Positions 52,322 through 61,434 of a stretch of DNA of 64,000 nt are shown in pieces. The stretch lies in NCBI GenBank assembly GCA_902541175.1, contig CACBPP010000001.1, positions 198,923-262,922 of the forward strand, in the 5' to 3' direction. The translations under genes were made by a program, and so were the position numbers. Below the pieces are notes generated by a model, which was not told the origin of the DNA, ran no database searches, and saw nothing but the letters and a program-made list of their open reading frames with translations. The DNA comes from an uncultured SAR86 cluster bacterium. Its GTDB lineage: Bacteria > Pseudomonadota > Gammaproteobacteria > Magnimaribacterales > D2472. How positions within the stretch are numbered: the first letter of the stretch is position 1; each line of letters opens with the position of its first letter.

Positions 52322-54994
52322 ATGAAAGACAGAATTTTTGTAATTGATGGATCCTCATATTTATATAGAGCTTTTCATGCTATGCCACCACTAAGCACCT
52401 CAAAAGGACAGCCAACTGGCGCGGTAAAAGGCGTTACAAATATGCTTATGAATTTAAAGAAAGACAGTGAGGGCTCTCCTATCATTGTTGTATTTGATGC
52501 AAAAGGAAAAACTTTTAGAAACGAAATTTATTCGGAATACAAAGCTAACAGGCCCCCTATGCCTGACGAACTTCGATTGCAATTAGATCCAGTCAAATCA
52601 ATTTGTAGAGCCATAGGATTCCCACTTATAGAAATCGAAGGCGTTGAAGCAGATGATGTGATAGCAACAATTACTAGAATGGCTAAAGATGCCAAATATA
52701 AATGTGTTGTTTCATCCTTAGATAAAGATTTGATGCAACTTGTTGAAGATCCAGATACAACTTTAATGAATACTATGAAGCATGAAATTTTTAACGAAGA
52801 AAAAGTATTTGAAAAGTTTGGTGTAAAACCTAATCAAATAAGAGATATGTTAGCTCTTGTTGGTGATTCATCAGATAACATCCCAGGTGTTCCTAAAGTA
52901 GGTCAAAAAACTGCTGCAAAGTGGCTCAACGAATATAGCAATTTGGATGGAGTTATAAAAAATGCTGACTTGATAAAAGGAGTTGTTGGAGATAATTTAA
53001 GAAATAGCTTAAGTGAACTTAAAAGAAATGTTGACCTCGTTTCCTTAAAAGAAGATGTTGATTTAAATGTAAAGTTTGAAGATCTTTTAAAACTAAATCC
53101 AAACCAAGAAGAGCTAGATAAGATTTTTAAAGATTTAGAATTTGCACCAATAAACAAAGATAAAGATGAGCAGGCTCCTAAAAAAAATGGAAAATATCAA
53201 ACAGTCCTTAGCAAAAAAGATCTAAATTCCTGGATTAATAAAATAAAGAAATCTAAAGCCTTTGCAATAGATACTGAAACAGATTCTGTCCAAACTGTTT
53301 CTGCTAACATGTTAGGGATGTCTCTCTCAGTAGCAGAAAACGAAGGTTGTTATATTCCAATTGGACATGATTATGAAGGCTGCCCAGATCAATTATCCAT
53401 GGATGAGGTGATTACAGTCCTTGGCCCTGTTATAGAAGAAAATCAAGATAAGATTGTTGGACAGAATCTAAAATTTGATATCCCAATATTATCAAGACAC
53501 GGTATTAACATAACAAAGTTTTTGGCAGACACAATGTTAATGTCATATGTATTAAATAGTACAGCCACAAGACATGGTATGGATAGACTCGCTGATTATT
53601 ATTTAAACTATACAACTACAAAATACACCGATGTAACTGGAACTGCCTCCAAACAAATAAGTTTTGCTCAAGTTAAATTAGATGTAGCCACTGATTATGC
53701 TGCTGAGGATGCAGATATTACTTTAAGACTATATAACGTGTTATCTCCATTGCTAAAAGAAAAGCCCATTCAGCAAAAGTTACTCGAGGATCTTGAATAT
53801 CCGCTTGTTCATGTTTTATCAAGAGTTGAGCAAAATGGTGCAAAAATTGATAAGAAAAAATTAGCCAACCACTCTAAGGAGTTGAGTGAAAAGATTGATG
53901 AATTATCTTCTGCAGCCTTCAAGATTGCTGGTGAAGAATTTAATTTAGATTCTCCAAAGCAACTTCTAGAAATACTATATGAAAAATTAGGATTACCTGT
54001 GCTAAAAAAAACACCCAAAGGTCAACCATCTACAAATGAGGATACACTTCAAAGATTATCTGAAGAATACGAATTGCCAAAAATTATTCTGCAATATAGG
54101 ACGCTAGCAAAATTAAAGTCTACTTATACAGATAGTTTAATAAATATTGAAAATCCTAAGACAAAAAGAATTCATACATCATATCAACAAGCCGTAACTT
54201 CAACTGGCAGGCTGTCATCTACTGAACCAAATTTACAAAATATACCTATAAAAACTGCTGAAGGCAGAAGAATTAGAGAGGCTTTTGTTCCTGAGAAGGG
54301 CAATATATTAATATCAGCAGATTACTCTCAAATAGAACTTAGGATAATGGCTCATCTATCAGATGATAAAAATTTAACCAATGCATTTAATAATGATATA
54401 GACGTTCATTCTTCAACAGCAGCTGAGGTTTTTGGAGTTTCAATTGAAGATGTTTCTCAAGATCAAAGAAGAAGCGCTAAAGCGATTAATTTTGGGTTAA
54501 TGTATGGAATGTCTGCTTTTGGATTAACAAGACAACTTGGAATTCCAAGAGGCGAAGCACAAGAATATTTAGATACATATTTTGCGAGATATACAGGTGT
54601 CCGGGATTATATGGACAATATAAAAGCAAAAGCAAAGGAAGATAAGTTTGTTGAAACGATTATGGGTAGACGACTTTATTTAAATGAAATCAACGCAGCA
54701 AATGGTTTAAGAAGACAAGCAGCGGAAAGGGCTGCTATTAATGCTCCTCTCCAAGGCTCAGCAGCAGATATTATTAAGAAGGCTATGCTGGATATCGACA
54801 AGCTTTTATTAAACGAAATGCAAGAAGTAAAAATGATTATGCAGGTTCATGATGAATTAGTTTTTGAGTGTCCAAAAGACAACGCTGATATAGTCATGGA
54901 GAAAATGAAAGACACTATGGAGAAAACTGTTAAATTAAATATTCCTCTAATTGCTGAAGCTGCTATTGGCTATAACTGGAATGAAGCTCATTAA
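52322..54994 (+). CDS. polA: DNA polymerase I
   Basis: An 890-residue Pol I with all three domains: 5' flap nuclease (FVIDGSSYLYRAFHA, GVEADDVIAT, GDSSDNIPGVPKVGQKTAAKWL), a 3'-5' exonuclease whose DTET, NLKFD and YAAEDAD motifs are intact, so proofreading should work, and the polymerase with SADYSQIELRIMAHLS, the RRSAKAINFGLMYGMS O-helix and MQVHDELVFE. Its order with engB, cytochrome c4 and dsbA matches Pseudomonas, with two additional genes inserted between polA and engB. Confidence 0.97.
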   Translation: MKDRIFVIDGSSYLYRAFHAMPPLSTSKGQPTGAVKGVTNMLMNLKKDSEGSPIIVVFDAKGKTFRNEIYSEYKANRPPMPDELRLQLDPVKSICRAIGFPLIEIEGVEADDVIATITRMAKDAKYKCVVSSLDKDLMQLVEDPDTTLMNTMKHEIFNEEKVFEKFGVKPNQIRDMLALVGDSSDNIPGVPKVGQKTAAKWLNEYSNLDGVIKNADLIKGVVGDNLRNSLSELKRNVDLVSLKEDVDLNVKFEDLLKLNPNQEELDKIFKDLEFAPINKDKDEQAPKKNGKYQTVLSKKDLNSWINKIKKSKAFAIDTETDSVQTVSANMLGMSLSVAENEGCYIPIGHDYEGCPDQLSMDEVITVLGPVIEENQDKIVGQNLKFDIPILSRHGINITKFLADTMLMSYVLNSTATRHGMDRLADYYLNYTTTKYTDVTGTASKQISFAQVKLDVATDYAAEDADITLRLYNVLSPLLKEKPIQQKLLEDLEYPLVHVLSRVEQNGAKIDKKKLANHSKELSEKIDELSSAAFKIAGEEFNLDSPKQLLEILYEKLGLPVLKKTPKGQPSTNEDTLQRLSEEYELPKIILQYRTLAKLKSTYTDSLINIENPKTKRIHTSYQQAVTSTGRLSSTEPNLQNIPIKTAEGRRIREAFVPEKGNILISADYSQIELRIMAHLSDDKNLTNAFNNDIDVHSSTAAEVFGVSIEDVSQDQRRSAKAINFGLMYGMSAFGLTRQLGIPRGEAQEYLDTYFARYTGVRDYMDNIKAKAKEDKFVETIMGRRLYLNEINAANGLRRQAAERAAINAPLQGSAADIIKKAMLDIDKLLLNEMQEVKMIMQVHDELVFECPKDNADIVMEKMKDTMEKTVKLNIPLIAEAAIGYNWNEAH

Positions 54995-55003
54995 CCTGAT
55001 ATA

Positions 55004-55909
55004 TCACTTAATACTATCAATGAATTCCTGAGCAACCTCTCTTTCTATACCAGATGCAAAAAAATGACCACCAGAATATTTCTTAATTATTGGACTTTGA
55101 TATTTTTTAATTGTTTCTTCAACCAGCTTAGAATCTATTTCAGTATCATCTTCTGCATATGCAAAATAACTTGGTATAGACTTATTTCCGATAATACTAT
55201 GATCTTCAAGCCTATTTCCTGTGGCATTACCTAAAAAAAATTTCTTAAAAAATTTTTCAGTTCCCTTAACACTAAATTGTCCTACGTAATGATCCAGGAG
55301 TTTTTTACTCAATAAATCTTCATACTCTTCTATTCTTTTTAAAACAACAGGAACTAAAAATCCTCTTATTAATAAGTCACCGTATAAAGGAATATTTGCT
55401 ACTGATAACATAGGAATATTTGCGGAATTAATGAGAGGCACTTGGTAGCCAACAAAACTAATTTTTTCCGGGTTATTTGCAGCATATTTTGCTACAACTG
55501 CAGCGCCAAAAGAGACCCCATAAAGAATAATGTCTCCTACTTTACAATGGTCAATCAGCTCTTTAAGTTGCCTTTCCATAAGCTCAATGCTTACGTCATT
55601 ATGTATTCTATCTGAATAACCTCTGCCATACTGGTCATAGGTTATTACTCTATAGTTATTTTCAACAAAAACATCCACATATTCCTCGTATGCAAGTGAA
55701 CCAAAAGTAGCACCGTGAACCAAAACAATAACTTTGTTATTTTTACTTCCAATGTCTTTATAAGAGGTTATACCATCGCTTAACTTAACTTCTTCATATC
55801 CAGAATTTAATCTAAATTCATTTATATCAATGTTTTCTCTATCAAGAGCGACATACAAGCAAACTGGAATAAGAATAAATATTGATATAAGAAAGAAAAC
55901 TTTTTTCAA
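55004..55909 (-). CDS. Alpha/beta hydrolase with N-terminal membrane anchor
   Basis: A 301-residue protein. Residues 4-20 form a hydrophobic signal anchor. The hydrolase core shows VLVHGATFGSLAYEE (oxyanion region), YDQYGRGYSD, the nucleophile elbow YGVSFGAAV near residue 150 and a C-terminal GGHFFASG with the catalytic His. Substrate unknown. It abuts the Coq4-like gene with no gap and is probably cotranscribed with it and engB. Confidence 0.78.
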   Translation of the reverse strand: MKKVFFLISIFILIPVCLYVALDRENIDINEFRLNSGYEEVKLSDGITSYKDIGSKNNKVIVLVHGATFGSLAYEEYVDVFVENNYRVITYDQYGRGYSDRIHNDVSIELMERQLKELIDHCKVGDIILYGVSFGAAVVAKYAANNPEKISFVGYQVPLINSANIPMLSVANIPLYGDLLIRGFLVPVVLKRIEEYEDLLSKKLLDHYVGQFSVKGTEKFFKKFFLGNATGNRLEDHSIIGNKSIPSYFAYAEDDTEIDSKLVEETIKKYQSPIIKKYSGGHFFASGIEREVAQEFIDSIK

Positions 55910-56413
55910 TTAATTAGCTCTTTCTAATGGAATGTAACTCATTTCCTCAGGAAGAAGAACTTTGATACCATGCATTTCTCTTAGATCTGAAACTTTCATT
56001 GATAGATACTCTTCGGGCATTTTAAATGGCCATTTTTTTTTCATCTTAAAAGCTCTAAACATTACCTTTCTTTTAATTCCACCAAGCTTCCAAATAATTT
56101 TAATTAATCCAAAATATCCTATTTCTTTCATCAAGTCTTTATATAGTTGCTTTATCTGAGGTAGCTTTAGATAGCCTAATATATATTTTAGTTCCCACTT
56201 AGTGCCCCATAATACCCAAGTATCAAGAATAGACTCTTGCTCTATAGATATATCCAACCCAAAAATTACATGAGTACAGTCATGATCTCTAAGAAGAGTT
56301 CCAGAATCCTTATTATCTTCAAATATTTCTTTAGTATCAGGGAAAGAGTTGTAATAACAATCTAAGGCCTCTTGCAAAGTAAGGTCACAGTTTTGTATTT
56401 GATAATCTAACAT
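55910..56413 (-). CDS. Coq4-like ubiquinone-biosynthesis family protein
   Basis: A 167-residue protein with HDCTH at residues 44-48 and a Glu at 60, exactly the HDxxH-x11-E metal motif that defines the Coq4 family. In mitochondria Coq4 organises the coenzyme Q complex and has been linked to C1 decarboxylation/hydroxylation. The basic C-terminal half (MFRAFKMKKKWPFKMP) could contact membrane. It overlaps the engB stop by one base. Role in ubiquinone synthesis is inferred from the motif only. Confidence 0.72.
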   Translation of the reverse strand: MLDYQIQNCDLTLQEALDCYYNSFPDTKEIFEDNKDSGTLLRDHDCTHVIFGLDISIEQESILDTWVLWGTKWELKYILGYLKLPQIKQLYKDLMKEIGYFGLIKIIWKLGGIKRKVMFRAFKMKKKWPFKMPEEYLSMKVSDLREMHGIKVLLPEEMSYIPLERAN

Positions 56414-56994
56414 CAGGAAATAAATTTTAATATTTCCTCAGAAAGCTTGTCAAAACCTGTTCCATTTTTGGATGAAATAGCTAAAGCATCTACCTCATGA
56501 ATTTTAGCTTTAATATTTTTAATGGTGGTTGCAATTTTATTTTTTGATAATTTATCACTTTTTGTAAGCACTGGTATAAAGGGAACGCTAAAATCTCTGC
56601 AAAGCTGAATCATGTCCCAATCGCTTTCTTTTAATGGATGACGTATATCCATAAATATAATAACTGCGGTGAGAGCTTGTCGTTTTTGGAAGTATTCTCC
56701 CAACAATGGTCCCCAATCTTGTTTTTTTGCCTTGCTGGATTTTGCAAATCCATATCCTGGTAAATCTAAAAGCTTCAAATCTTCATCTACTTTAAAAAAG
56801 TTGATTTCTGTAGTTCTTCCTGGAGTTTTACTAATTCTTGCTAATTTTTTATTATCAGTTAAACCATTCAATGCACTAGATTTTCCAGCATTCGATCTCC
56901 CAGCCAGTAAAATTTCATAACCAATATCTTCAGGCAAATTTTTATAGCTTGTTACACCAAAAACAAACTCAGTTTTTTTAAAAAGGTTTTTCAT
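56413..56994 (-). CDS. engB: Ribosome-biogenesis GTPase EngB/YsxC
   Basis: A 193-residue small GTPase with G1 GRSNAGKSSALNGL, the G2 Thr region KTPGRTTEINFF, G3 DLPGYGFAK and G4 TKSD. It acts in late 50S assembly. In Pseudomonas it likewise stands between polA and cytochrome c4, facing away from the latter. Confidence 0.94.
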   Translation of the reverse strand: MKNLFKKTEFVFGVTSYKNLPEDIGYEILLAGRSNAGKSSALNGLTDNKKLARISKTPGRTTEINFFKVDEDLKLLDLPGYGFAKSSKAKKQDWGPLLGEYFQKRQALTAVIIFMDIRHPLKESDWDMIQLCRDFSVPFIPVLTKSDKLSKNKIATTIKNIKAKIHEVDALAISSKNGTGFDKLSEEILKFIS

Positions 56995-57062
56995 TTAATC
57001 GTTTATATCATATCAACCTATGTTTATAATACACATCAACAAGACACACATTTATATAATCA

Positions 57063-57728
57063 ATGAAGTATTCATTACTATGTTTTATTTTTTTTGTCCT
57101 ATCAGCTGCTGTAAATGCTGCTGATGATAAATCTAAAGAAATGGAATTGCCAGAAACTTTTATTTCTGGAGATGCAAGCGTGGGAGCTCAATTAGTAGAC
57201 TCTTGTGCTGCATGCCATGGTGTTGACGGTAATAGTATTAGCACTGATTGGCCAAAACTTTCAGGACAAAATCAGAGATATCTTTATGAACAACTTAAAT
57301 ACTTTAGAGATGGGTCAAGAATGAATGCTTTAATGATGTCAGTAACTCCTTATCTACAAACTCTTACCGATGAGAATTTAAAAGACATAGCAGCATTTTA
57401 TTCAAAATATAATAGTACAGTTGGTCAAGCAAAAAATGACAAAGAATTGTTAGAACTCGGAACACAACTTTACAGATTTGGAAATATAAAAAAACAGATA
57501 CCCGCTTGCACATCATGTCATGCAGTATATGGTCAGGGCAATAGTTTGGCAGGCTACCCTGCTGTGGCAGGACAGCAAATAGGATATTTAACATCAACAC
57601 TTAAAGCATATAGATCTAAGGAAAGAAATGCAGGAGAGTCTTCATTGGTTATGCAATCAATCGCTTCCAATCTTACTGATAATGAGATCGATGCTTTAGC
57701 AAACTATATGCATGGGCTATACCAATGA
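57063..57728 (+). CDS. Diheme cytochrome c4
   Basis: A 221-residue periplasmic protein with a signal peptide (cleavage near AVNAA, residue 19-20) and two heme motifs, CAACH at 48-52 and CTSCH in the second half, each followed by a family glycine/proline pattern (WPKLSGQNQRYLYEQL and YPAVAGQQIGYL). Cytochrome c4 carries electrons from the bc1 complex to terminal oxidases, here plausibly the caa3 oxidase at 39-47 kb. A TATAAT lies at 57025-57030. The stop overlaps dsbA as ATGA. Confidence 0.93.
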   Translation: MKYSLLCFIFFVLSAAVNAADDKSKEMELPETFISGDASVGAQLVDSCAACHGVDGNSISTDWPKLSGQNQRYLYEQLKYFRDGSRMNALMMSVTPYLQTLTDENLKDIAAFYSKYNSTVGQAKNDKELLELGTQLYRFGNIKKQIPACTSCHAVYGQGNSLAGYPAVAGQQIGYLTSTLKAYRSKERNAGESSLVMQSIASNLTDNEIDALANYMHGLYQ

Positions 57729-58357
57729 AAAAATTATCTAAATATCTTATAACTTACTTATTTATTATCTTCTTTGCATCATTAACTTATTCTGAAGATA
57801 ATAATTATAGAATTGGTGTAGATTACAGACTTGTAGATAATCCTCTTCCTGTAAAAAAAGATGGTGTAGTGGAGGTCACAGAAACCTTTTGGTACGGTTG
57901 TGGTGGGTGTTATCAGTTCGATCCAGCTGTAAACGCCTGGTCGTCAAAACAAGGCAGTGATGTAAAATTTTCCAAAATTCCAGTTACATGGGGACCAGTC
58001 CATCAACTTCATGCATCTTTATACTATACAATTGAAGCACTTGGTCTTGATTCTTCGGCGCATTCAGCTGTATTTGTTACCATTCATAAAGAAGGAAATT
58101 TTTTGTCAAATCCAAAATCCATTCAAGATTTCCTAAAGGGTTTTGGTGTTTCTCCAGAAATATCTCAGCAATATATAAACTCATTTACGGTTAAACAAAA
58201 AGTAAATAGAGCAATGAAACATGGTAGGCAGCTTAAAGTAAGTTCAACACCTATTATGATTGTGGATGGAAAATATATTATTGAACCAAGGGGTTCATAC
58301 GATAAAATATTAAAAGTTGTAGACCATGTTATAGAACTTCAAAAACCAAATTCTTAA
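57725..58357 (+). CDS. dsbA: Thiol:disulfide interchange protein DsbA
   Basis: A 210-residue periplasmic oxidoreductase with a signal peptide (to about residue 23), a thioredoxin fold holding a helical insert, the active site FWYGCGGCYQFDP (Cys59-Gly-Gly-Cys62) and the cis-proline loop SSTPIMIV. The usual DsbA pair between the cysteines is Pro-His, so Gly-Gly should change the redox potential. It works with DsbB (51751-52275). It overlaps the cytochrome c4 stop by 4 nt. Confidence 0.9.
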   Translation: MKKLSKYLITYLFIIFFASLTYSEDNNYRIGVDYRLVDNPLPVKKDGVVEVTETFWYGCGGCYQFDPAVNAWSSKQGSDVKFSKIPVTWGPVHQLHASLYYTIEALGLDSSAHSAVFVTIHKEGNFLSNPKSIQDFLKGFGVSPEISQQYINSFTVKQKVNRAMKHGRQLKVSSTPIMIVDGKYIIEPRGSYDKILKVVDHVIELQKPNS

Positions 58358-58363
58358 AGAATT

Positions 58364-58948
58364 ATGAATAAAAAATTATTATTAATCTTACCCTTATTTT
58401 TTTTAATTCTTTTTAATGGAAAGAAATATGAGGAAGCTGTTATTGATAGATTATCAGTCCCTGTAAATCTATGTTTAGAAGGTCAGGATTGTGGAAGTGC
58501 TGCGCAAGCTAGCCAATCCATGGTTTCAGATACAGTAGCAGTTGAGAAAGTTCAGTTATCGGAAGGTTCAGAACATACTATAAAAATGCTTAACTCCGGC
58601 GATGGCGGCCAAATGATTTTTGAACCAGCTGTTATAAAGGTTTCCAAAGGAGACACTATTCATTTTAAAGCTGTTGATATGTCTCATAACTCAGCAAGTA
58701 TAGATGGGATGCTTCCCAGTGGAGCAAGTCCTTGGACTGGCCAGATGAATATGGATATTAGTGTTACTCTTGATACCGAAGGAGTATATGTTTATCAATG
58801 TGACCCTCATGTAATGATGGCTATGATAGGAGTAATTCAGGTTGGTGAGGCTACTAATATGGATGATATTAAAGCAGCAACAAATACCCTTAAATCATCA
58901 TTTGTGATGAATGCTGAAAGAATTGATACTTATCTAAGTCAGCTATAA
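58364..58948 (+). CDS. Pseudoazurin-family blue copper protein with N-terminal extension
   Basis: A 194-residue protein. Residues 4-18 are a signal or anchor. Residues 80-160 form a pseudoazurin-type cupredoxin, with copper ligands His108 (DMSHNSAS), Cys146, His149 and Met154 (YQCDPHVMMAM). A 60-residue segment between anchor and cupredoxin (VNLCLEGQDCGSAAQ) has two more cysteines and resembles the start of some marine c5-type cytochromes. It follows dsbA by 6 nt, suggesting co-expression with cytochrome c4 as alternative electron carriers. Confidence 0.82.
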   Translation: MNKKLLLILPLFFLILFNGKKYEEAVIDRLSVPVNLCLEGQDCGSAAQASQSMVSDTVAVEKVQLSEGSEHTIKMLNSGDGGQMIFEPAVIKVSKGDTIHFKAVDMSHNSASIDGMLPSGASPWTGQMNMDISVTLDTEGVYVYQCDPHVMMAMIGVIQVGEATNMDDIKAATNTLKSSFVMNAERIDTYLSQL

Positions 58949-58989
58949 AAATTTTTTTTGTGTAATCATTCATTTAGTATTCATTATAG

Positions 58990-59220
58990 TCATTTTTTTT
59001 CTAATTCTTTTATTCTCTTTTCAAGATCATTTAATATTCTTTCTAAGTTTTGATACTTAGATTTTTTTACATAACCATTTTTTTCTATAAATTTTTCGAT
59101 TTGCGGGGAAATATTATTGCTAACATTTTCCAGAATATCTTTTGGAATTAATTTGCTAAAATTCTTAAATTCTTTCTCAATAATATTTTTAAGCGCTTCT
59201 GTTAGATCTTTATCTTTCAT
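58990..59220 (-). CDS. UbiK/BMFP-family ubiquinone accessory factor
   Basis: A 76-residue, very Lys/Glu/Asn-rich protein. It has an amphipathic N-terminal half and a C-terminal coiled coil (YQNLERILNDLEKRIKELEKK), the plan of the BMFP/UbiK family (PF04380), which helps UbiJ-dependent hydroxylation steps of ubiquinone synthesis under aerobic conditions. The match rests on length and coiled-coil pattern, so it is moderate. It overlaps the HAD gene by 11 nt. Confidence 0.6.
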   Translation of the reverse strand: MKDKDLTEALKNIIEKEFKNFSKLIPKDILENVSNNISPQIEKFIEKNGYVKKSKYQNLERILNDLEKRIKELEKK

Positions 59221-59917
59221 ATTTGTCTTTTATTATATTATTTAAATTTTTCCAAGATGAGAATTCATCTGGCTTTTTAAAATTTTGCTCCCATTCATCA
59301 TCATTATTATTAAACCATAAGCAATTTATGCCAAGATTATGGGCAGCATACATATCATTTATTTGATGATCACCAATATGAAGCATATTTTCAAAAGTAA
59401 CATCATTCACTTGGGCTAAGGCCATATCAAAATGAGATCTATTTGGTTTGCTATCTCTAGCCTCAAGAGAGCTGATAGAAAACTTAAAATATTTTCCTAT
59501 CTTAAATTTATAAATATCCGCATTTCCATTGGTTAATATTCCGAGTAAATATTTTTTTGACAAATCCGCAATACATTCTTCCACTCCATCAAAAAATACA
59601 ATTTCATGCCTTTTAGATATAAAAATATCAAATGCTCTTTCTACAATTTCATTCTTTAACTTTTTTGGATTTACATGAGATAGTTTTTTTCTAAAGATTT
59701 CCTTTCTTAGTTTGCTTATGTCCCATGCAATGCTTTTATCTTCTTTAATTAAATCTTCTCTAAGTTCTAAAAAATCATTAAAATCTCCCCATTCAACTTC
59801 GCCAACTTGATCTTCTATCCATTTTCTTGTGTCCACTTCTGCCTTGATTATAGTTGGACGGTTATCCCACAAGGTGTCATCAAGATCAAAAGTTATCATT
59901 TTTATTTTCTTATTCAC
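59210..59917 (-). CDS. HAD-family phosphatase, YigB-like
   Basis: A 235-residue HAD hydrolase with motif [12 protein letters not shown], motif [10 protein letters not shown], Lys in [12 protein letters not shown] (motif III) and motif [15 protein letters not shown], with a helical C1 cap. Its place after xerC matches yigB in the E. coli dapF-yigA-xerC-yigB cluster, where the protein dephosphorylates a riboflavin precursor and FMN. The substrate is inferred from that order. It overlaps xerC by 4 nt. Confidence 0.82.
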   Translation of the reverse strand: MNKKIKMITFDLDDTLWDNRPTIIKAEVDTRKWIEDQVGEVEWGDFNDFLELREDLIKEDKSIAWDISKLRKEIFRKKLSHVNPKKLKNEIVERAFDIFISKRHEIVFFDGVEECIADLSKKYLLGILTNGNADIYKFKIGKYFKFSISSLEARDSKPNRSHFDMALAQVNDVTFENMLHIGDHQINDMYAAHNLGINCLWFNNNDDEWEQNFKKPDEFSSWKNLNNIIKDKYER

Positions 59918-60810
59918 TTTTTTGCTCGTGGGTGCGATTTGTCATAAATTTTTGCCAAATGCTGATAATCTAATTTTGTATATATCTGTGTAGTTGATAA
60001 AGAGCTATGACCAAGAAGTTCTTGTATTGTTCTAAGATCACCACTAGATTCAAGCATATGAGTAGCGAAACTATGTCTTAGCATATGAGGATGAACTGGA
60101 GGCAGACCTTGTTTTATTGCCATTTTTTTTAGCCTAAGCTGAATGCTTCTAACTGAGAGTCTTGAACCTTTTGAATTTAAAAAAAGCGCATCAGTATTAT
60201 TTGAAATTTTCTCCCGCTCATTCAACCAATTATTAATTGCGTTAATAGCAAATCTACCCATTGGCACTAATCTTGTTTTAGAACCTTTACCAATTACTCG
60301 AAGAAAAGACATATTTTCTTCAAAATCACTAATATTTATGTTTACAGTCTCTGAAACTCTTAATCCCGATGAATACATTAGCTCAACTATAGCCATATCT
60401 CTAATCTCTATTGTATTAGAAGGTTTGAAGTTCAAAAGTTGTTCAACATCCTCAGGTGAAAGGACATCAGGTAAAGTGTTTGATGATTTTGGCGCAGTAA
60501 CTAGTTCAAAAGGTGACGAGCTTATAAGATCATTTTTTTTTAGAAATCTAAAAAATCCTTTTGCAGATGATAAGTGCCTCTGAATACTTTTAGGCTTATT
60601 ATTTTGTGAATACAGGTCGCCTATCCATGCAGAACAGATTTCCTCTTTAATGTCTGAATAATTTGTTACGTTTAATTTATCTAGAAATAGATAAAGTTTT
60701 TTAAGGTCTCTTTCATATGATTTTGTTGTATTTTCTGAGAGATTTTTTACTTGTGAGACAAAAACGAGGTATGCATTAATGTCATTAAGAATAGGCGAGG
60801 TATTCTTCAT
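59914..60810 (-). CDS. xerC: Tyrosine recombinase XerC
   Basis: A 298-residue recombinase with an N-terminal SAM-like core-binding domain (residues 1-95) and the catalytic domain: Arg in SSGLRVSE near 150, Lys in [10 protein letters not shown] near 176, [26 protein letters not shown] with the nucleophile Tyr near 279. With XerD it resolves chromosome dimers at dif. The order dapF-DUF484-xerC-HAD supports a housekeeping role rather than an integron or phage integrase. Confidence 0.94.
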   Translation of the reverse strand: MKNTSPILNDINAYLVFVSQVKNLSENTTKSYERDLKKLYLFLDKLNVTNYSDIKEEICSAWIGDLYSQNNKPKSIQRHLSSAKGFFRFLKKNDLISSSPFELVTAPKSSNTLPDVLSPEDVEQLLNFKPSNTIEIRDMAIVELMYSSGLRVSETVNINISDFEENMSFLRVIGKGSKTRLVPMGRFAINAINNWLNEREKISNNTDALFLNSKGSRLSVRSIQLRLKKMAIKQGLPPVHPHMLRHSFATHMLESSGDLRTIQELLGHSSLSTTQIYTKLDYQHLAKIYDKSHPRAKK

Positions 60811-60813
60811 ATA

Positions 60814-61434
60814 TTATTTTGATAATTTTTTCTCTAAAACATCCCTTATATATTCTATAAAAGTGGTATCTTCGTCTCCAAGATATTTAGATCTATCATA
60901 GCTTCCTAGCATCAAAAGACCAATCTGACTTCCAACAAGCACTACTGATACCACCATAGATTCAACTTTCTTATCCTTAAATAAAACTGAAATTTTTTCT
61001 GAAGAGAATGATCCACAATGAATAGCTCCTTTGTGAAATGAAAGATCAGTTACTTTTTCAAGTTCATCAATTTTCTCATTTTTATAAAATTTAAGTATTG
61101 GCTTGTCCACTTTAAAGTCTTTTTTAAAAGCATCTTCGACTACTTTTATAATCTCTTGTTTAGAATTAGATTCAAGAATTTTTAATGTGAGTCTCTTTGA
61201 TTTATTGAATAGATCTTCGTTAATATTGGCTGTTTCAACGAATGATGACAATAAATTTATAAGATTTTTATGCTCTTCTCTAAGTTTTAATATTTGTCTT
61301 TCAAGAATCGATGAGGCTGAACTAGAAGAATGTTTAAATTTCATCTCTCCAACAAGCGACTCTCTGTTTTCAAAGAAATCTAAATTATCAAGTAAGAAAA
61401 GCTCAACATCTTTGGGATTTAATTCTTTAGTCAT
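60814..61434 (-). CDS. DUF484-family protein (YigA-like)
   Basis: A 206-residue protein with an N-terminal helix (DVELFLLDNLDFFENRESLVGEMKFKHS) and coiled coil (ERQILKLREEHKNLINLLS), then a GAF-like domain ending LLMLGSYDRSKYLGDEDTTFIEYIRDVL, the DUF484 signature. Function unknown; always near dapF and xerC in this group. It overlaps dapF by 8 nt. Confidence 0.85.
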   Translation of the reverse strand: MTKELNPKDVELFLLDNLDFFENRESLVGEMKFKHSSSSASSILERQILKLREEHKNLINLLSSFVETANINEDLFNKSKRLTLKILESNSKQEIIKVVEDAFKKDFKVDKPILKFYKNEKIDELEKVTDLSFHKGAIHCGSFSSEKISVLFKDKKVESMVVSVVLVGSQIGLLMLGSYDRSKYLGDEDTTFIEYIRDVLEKKLSK

